Positions 61,832 to 64,000 of a stretch of 64,000 bases of DNA are shown in pieces. How positions within the stretch are numbered: position 1 is the stretch's first letter; each line of letters starts with the position of its first letter. The notes below the pieces were generated by a model, which worked only from the letters and a program-made list of their open reading frames with translations, searched no databases and was not told where the DNA came from. Position numbers and translations under genes: made by a program. The DNA lies in NCBI GenBank assembly GCA_016124805.1, contig WGND01000003.1, forward strand, positions 434,001 to 498,000, given 5' to 3'. The stretch is from Hyphomicrobiales bacterium (lineage in GTDB: Bacteria > Pseudomonadota > Alphaproteobacteria > Parvibaculales > Parvibaculaceae).

Positions 61832-64000
61832 TCACGCATGCTCCAGAAAGCTGTCGATGACCTTCTTGCGGCCCGCCTTGTCGAAATCGACTGTGAGCTT
61901 GTTGCCGTCAATTTCGGCGACATGGCCATAGCCGAATTTCTGGTGGAAGACGCGTTCGCCATAGGCATAGGTTTCGGCAGCCGGGTCGCTTGTGGCTACG
62001 AGCTCGGAATGGACATCTATATTGGGTGCGCGGCCGCCATTGCCACGGCTGGCATTGGCTTGCGCCCGTCGCCAGCCCGGACTTTGATAATCACTCTTCT
62101 GGGCAAAGTCCTGCGCGAAACGGCTGGGGGCATAATTCTGGTAGCTCGATGCCCCCATGGCGCTTTCAGCCACCTCCACGTGCTTTTGCGGCAGTTCGTC
62201 GATGAAGCGGGACGGGATGGCACTTTGCCAGAGTGCATGAATGCGCCGGTTGGCGGCAAAGGAAATATAAGCCCGCTTGCGTGCGCGCGTGATGCCGACA
62301 TAGGCGAGGCGGCGTTCTTCCTCGAGGCCTGAGAGACCTTTTTCATCAAGGGCGCGCTGATGGGGGAAGAGGCCTTCTTCCCAGCCGGGCAGAAAGACCA
62401 TGTCGAATTCCAGTCCCTTGGCGCTATGCAGCGTCATCAGGTTGATCTTGTCGGCGGTGTCATTCTGTTCGATCTCCATAACGAGGGAGATATGCTCCAG
62501 ATAGCCAGCCAGCGTATCGAAATGCTCCATGGAGCGGACAAGTTCGCGCAGATTGTCGAGCTTGCCCGGCGCATCGGCGGATTTGTCGTTCTGCCACATC
62601 TCGGTATAGCCGGATTCATCCAGGATGATTTCGGCAAGCTCGGTATGCGGCATGCCGGCGACAAGGGCGCGCCAGCGATCGACCATTTCGACAAAGCCTG
62701 ACAGGGCGCGACGGGCCGCCGGTTTCAGCTCTTCCGTCGTTATGATGAGGCGGGCGGCACGCATGAGCGAGACCCCCTCGGCCCGGGCGACCTGATGCAA
62801 TGTCTGGATGGCGACATTGCCAAGACCACGGCGGGGCTTGTTGACGATGCGTTCAAAGGCGAGATCATCATCGCCCTGGGCGACAAGGCGCAGATAGGCA
62901 TTGGCATCGCGGATTTCGGCGCGCTCATAGAAGCGCGGGCCGCCAACGACGCGATAGGGAATGCCGAGATTGATGAAACGGTCTTCGAATTCACGCATCT
63001 GGAAGCTGGCGCGCATGAGGATTGCCATTTCGCGCAGCAGGTGATCCTTGCGCTGGAGCTGTTCGACCTCTTCGGCAATGGCGCGGGCTTCTTCCTCGCC
63101 ATCCCAATAGGAGGAAACCTGCACGCGCTCGCCTGCATCATCCTCGGTCCAGAGGGTTTTGCCCAAGCGCTGCTCATTGCTTGCGATGAGCCCCGATGCC
63201 GCGCCCAGAATATTTGACGTCGAGCGATAATTGCGTTCCAGACGCACGATCTTGGCGCCGGGAAAGTCCTTGTCGAAGCGCAGGATGTTGTCGACTTCGG
63301 CGCCACGCCAGCCATAGATTGACTGATCATCGTCCCCCACACAGCAGATGTTGTGATTTTTCTGGGCGAGCAGGCGCAGCCAGAGATACTGCGCCACATT
63401 GGTGTCCTGATATTCATCCACCAGCATGTAGCGGAAGCGTTCCTGATATTCGGCCAGCACTTCGGGATGCGACTGGAAGATCAGGATGACTTCGAGCAGG
63501 AGGTCGCCGAAGTCTGTCGCGTTGAGAACTTTGAGCCGTGCCTGATATTGCGCATAGAGTTCGAGTCCCTTGCCATTGGCAAAGGCATGACCTTCAGCAG
63601 CGGGCACCTTGTCAGGTGCCAGGCCCCGGTTCTTCCAGCCGTCTATGAGGCTGGCGAGCTGGCGTGCGGGCCAGCGCTTTTCATCAATGCCTTCGGCGGC
63701 AATGAGCTGTTTCATCAGGCGCTGCTGGTCGTCGGCATCCAGAATGGTGAAGTCCGAGCGGAGGCCGGCCAGCTCGGCATGTTTGCGCAGCATCTTGGCG
63801 CCCAGCGCATGAAAGGTGCCGAGCCACTGCATGCCCTCGACAGCGCCACCAATGAGCATGCCGATGCGGTGCTGCATCTCGCGCGCGGCCTTGTTGGTGA
63901 AGGTCACGGCCAGAACCTGGCTTGGCCAGGCTTTGCGGGTGGCGAGCATATGGGCAAGACGCGTGGTGAGAACGCGGGTTTTACCCGTACCGGCGCCAGC
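61832..64000 (-). CDS. uvrD: UvrD/PcrA-type superfamily 1 DNA helicase (5' end beyond window)
   Basis: The frame is open to the window end, where the first visible codons read AGAGTGKTRVLTTRLA, the Walker A motif, so only a short N-terminal part is missing. Later SF1A motifs are in order: VLAVTFTNKAAREM, LVDEYQDTNVAQYLWL, VGDDDQSIYGWRGA, LERNYRSTSNIL, MTLHSAKGLEFDMVFLPG and YVGITRARKRAYISFA. The C terminus (FGYGHVAEIDGNKLTVDFD) is the small Tudor-like domain of PcrA/UvrD. It unwinds DNA 3'-5' in excision and mismatch repair. prmA follows, overlapping or nearly so. Confidence 0.96.
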   Translation of the reverse strand, partial: AGAGTGKTRVLTTRLAHMLATRKAWPSQVLAVTFTNKAAREMQHRIGMLIGGAVEGMQWLGTFHALGAKMLRKHAELAGLRSDFTILDADDQQRLMKQLIAAEGIDEKRWPARQLASLIDGWKNRGLAPDKVPAAEGHAFANGKGLELYAQYQARLKVLNATDFGDLLLEVILIFQSHPEVLAEYQERFRYMLVDEYQDTNVAQYLWLRLLAQKNHNICCVGDDDQSIYGWRGAEVDNILRFDKDFPGAKIVRLERNYRSTSNILGAASGLIASNEQRLGKTLWTEDDAGERVQVSSYWDGEEEARAIAEEVEQLQRKDHLLREMAILMRASFQMREFEDRFINLGIPYRVVGGPRFYERAEIRDANAYLRLVAQGDDDLAFERIVNKPRRGLGNVAIQTLHQVARAEGVSLMRAARLIITTEELKPAARRALSGFVEMVDRWRALVAGMPHTELAEIILDESGYTEMWQNDKSADAPGKLDNLRELVRSMEHFDTLAGYLEHISLVMEIEQNDTADKINLMTLHSAKGLEFDMVFLPGWEEGLFPHQRALDEKGLSGLEEERRLAYVGITRARKRAYISFAANRRIHALWQSAIPSRFIDELPQKHVEVAESAMGASSYQNYAPSRFAQDFAQKSDYQSPGWRRAQANASRGNGGRAPNIDVHSELVATSDPAAETYAYGERVFHQKFGYGHVAEIDGNKLTVDFDKAGRKKVIDSFLEHA

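Overview
This is a 64 kb chromosomal stretch from an alphaproteobacterium. The main evidence is the complete, syntenic dcw cluster ending ftsQ-ftsA-ftsZ-lpxC-bamD-recN-ligA, an rnpB gene beside mraZ with AmpD-like and DjlA-like genes next to it, a FtsZ with a long linker and IPTFLRRQ-type tail, an ArsR-methyltransferase/metF/two-gene metH operon, and a moderately high GC content. I would guess the Parvibaculales/Rhizobiales side of the class, but the order is not established. No phage, insertion sequence, CRISPR array or plasmid function is visible.

Regions. (1) 1-7 kb: mixed metabolic genes: a Bcr/CflA efflux pump cut by the window edge, an ArsM-type arsenite methyltransferase, a secreted SIMPL protein, a YbfB-type MFS transporter, a CAT-anticodon tRNA that fits tRNA-Ile2 better than tRNA-Met, a Baeyer-Villiger-type monooxygenase and a secreted M19 dipeptidase. 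(2) 7-14.3 kb: a nucleotide-sugar island. RfbF and RfbG make CDP-4-keto-6-deoxyglucose on one strand. Divergent genes encode a glycosyltransferase, an RmlC-type epimerase, a TylCIII/NovU-type sugar C-methyltransferase, an SDR and a small methyltransferase. A further glycosyltransferase-like protein closes the island. (3) 14.5-18 kb: EttA with a strong terminator, then MlaC and MlaA of phospholipid trafficking. (4) 18.2-24 kb: methionine/SAM cycle operon: SahR-like regulator (ArsR domain plus methyltransferase domain), metF, and metH as two genes. An 18-nt near-palindrome sits just upstream of the regulator. (5) 24-32.5 kb: HxlR regulator divergent from a carboxymuconolactone-decarboxylase-like gene with a duplicated inverted-repeat operator, a 27-residue membrane microprotein not previously called as a gene, a fused 5-oxoprolinase, TerB/J-domain protein, EamA transporter, AmpD/AmiD-like amidase and a quinone-reductase-like dehydrogenase. 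(6) 32.6-33 kb: RNase P RNA. (7) 33.2-58.6 kb: the dcw cluster, in which most neighbouring genes overlap by 1-13 bases, followed by ftsZ with its own terminator, lpxC, bamD, recN and ligA. (8) 58.6-59 kb: a small GIY-YIG nuclease gene bracketed by three related palindromes. (9) 59-64 kb: aminopeptidase P, prmA and a UvrD/PcrA helicase truncated by the window end.

Most of the window is conserved housekeeping DNA. The signals most worth following are the palindrome-bracketed GIY-YIG gene (two palindromes differ by compensatory base-pair changes), the CDP-sugar C-methylation cassette, the two candidate operators next to their own regulators, and the 27-residue membrane peptide.
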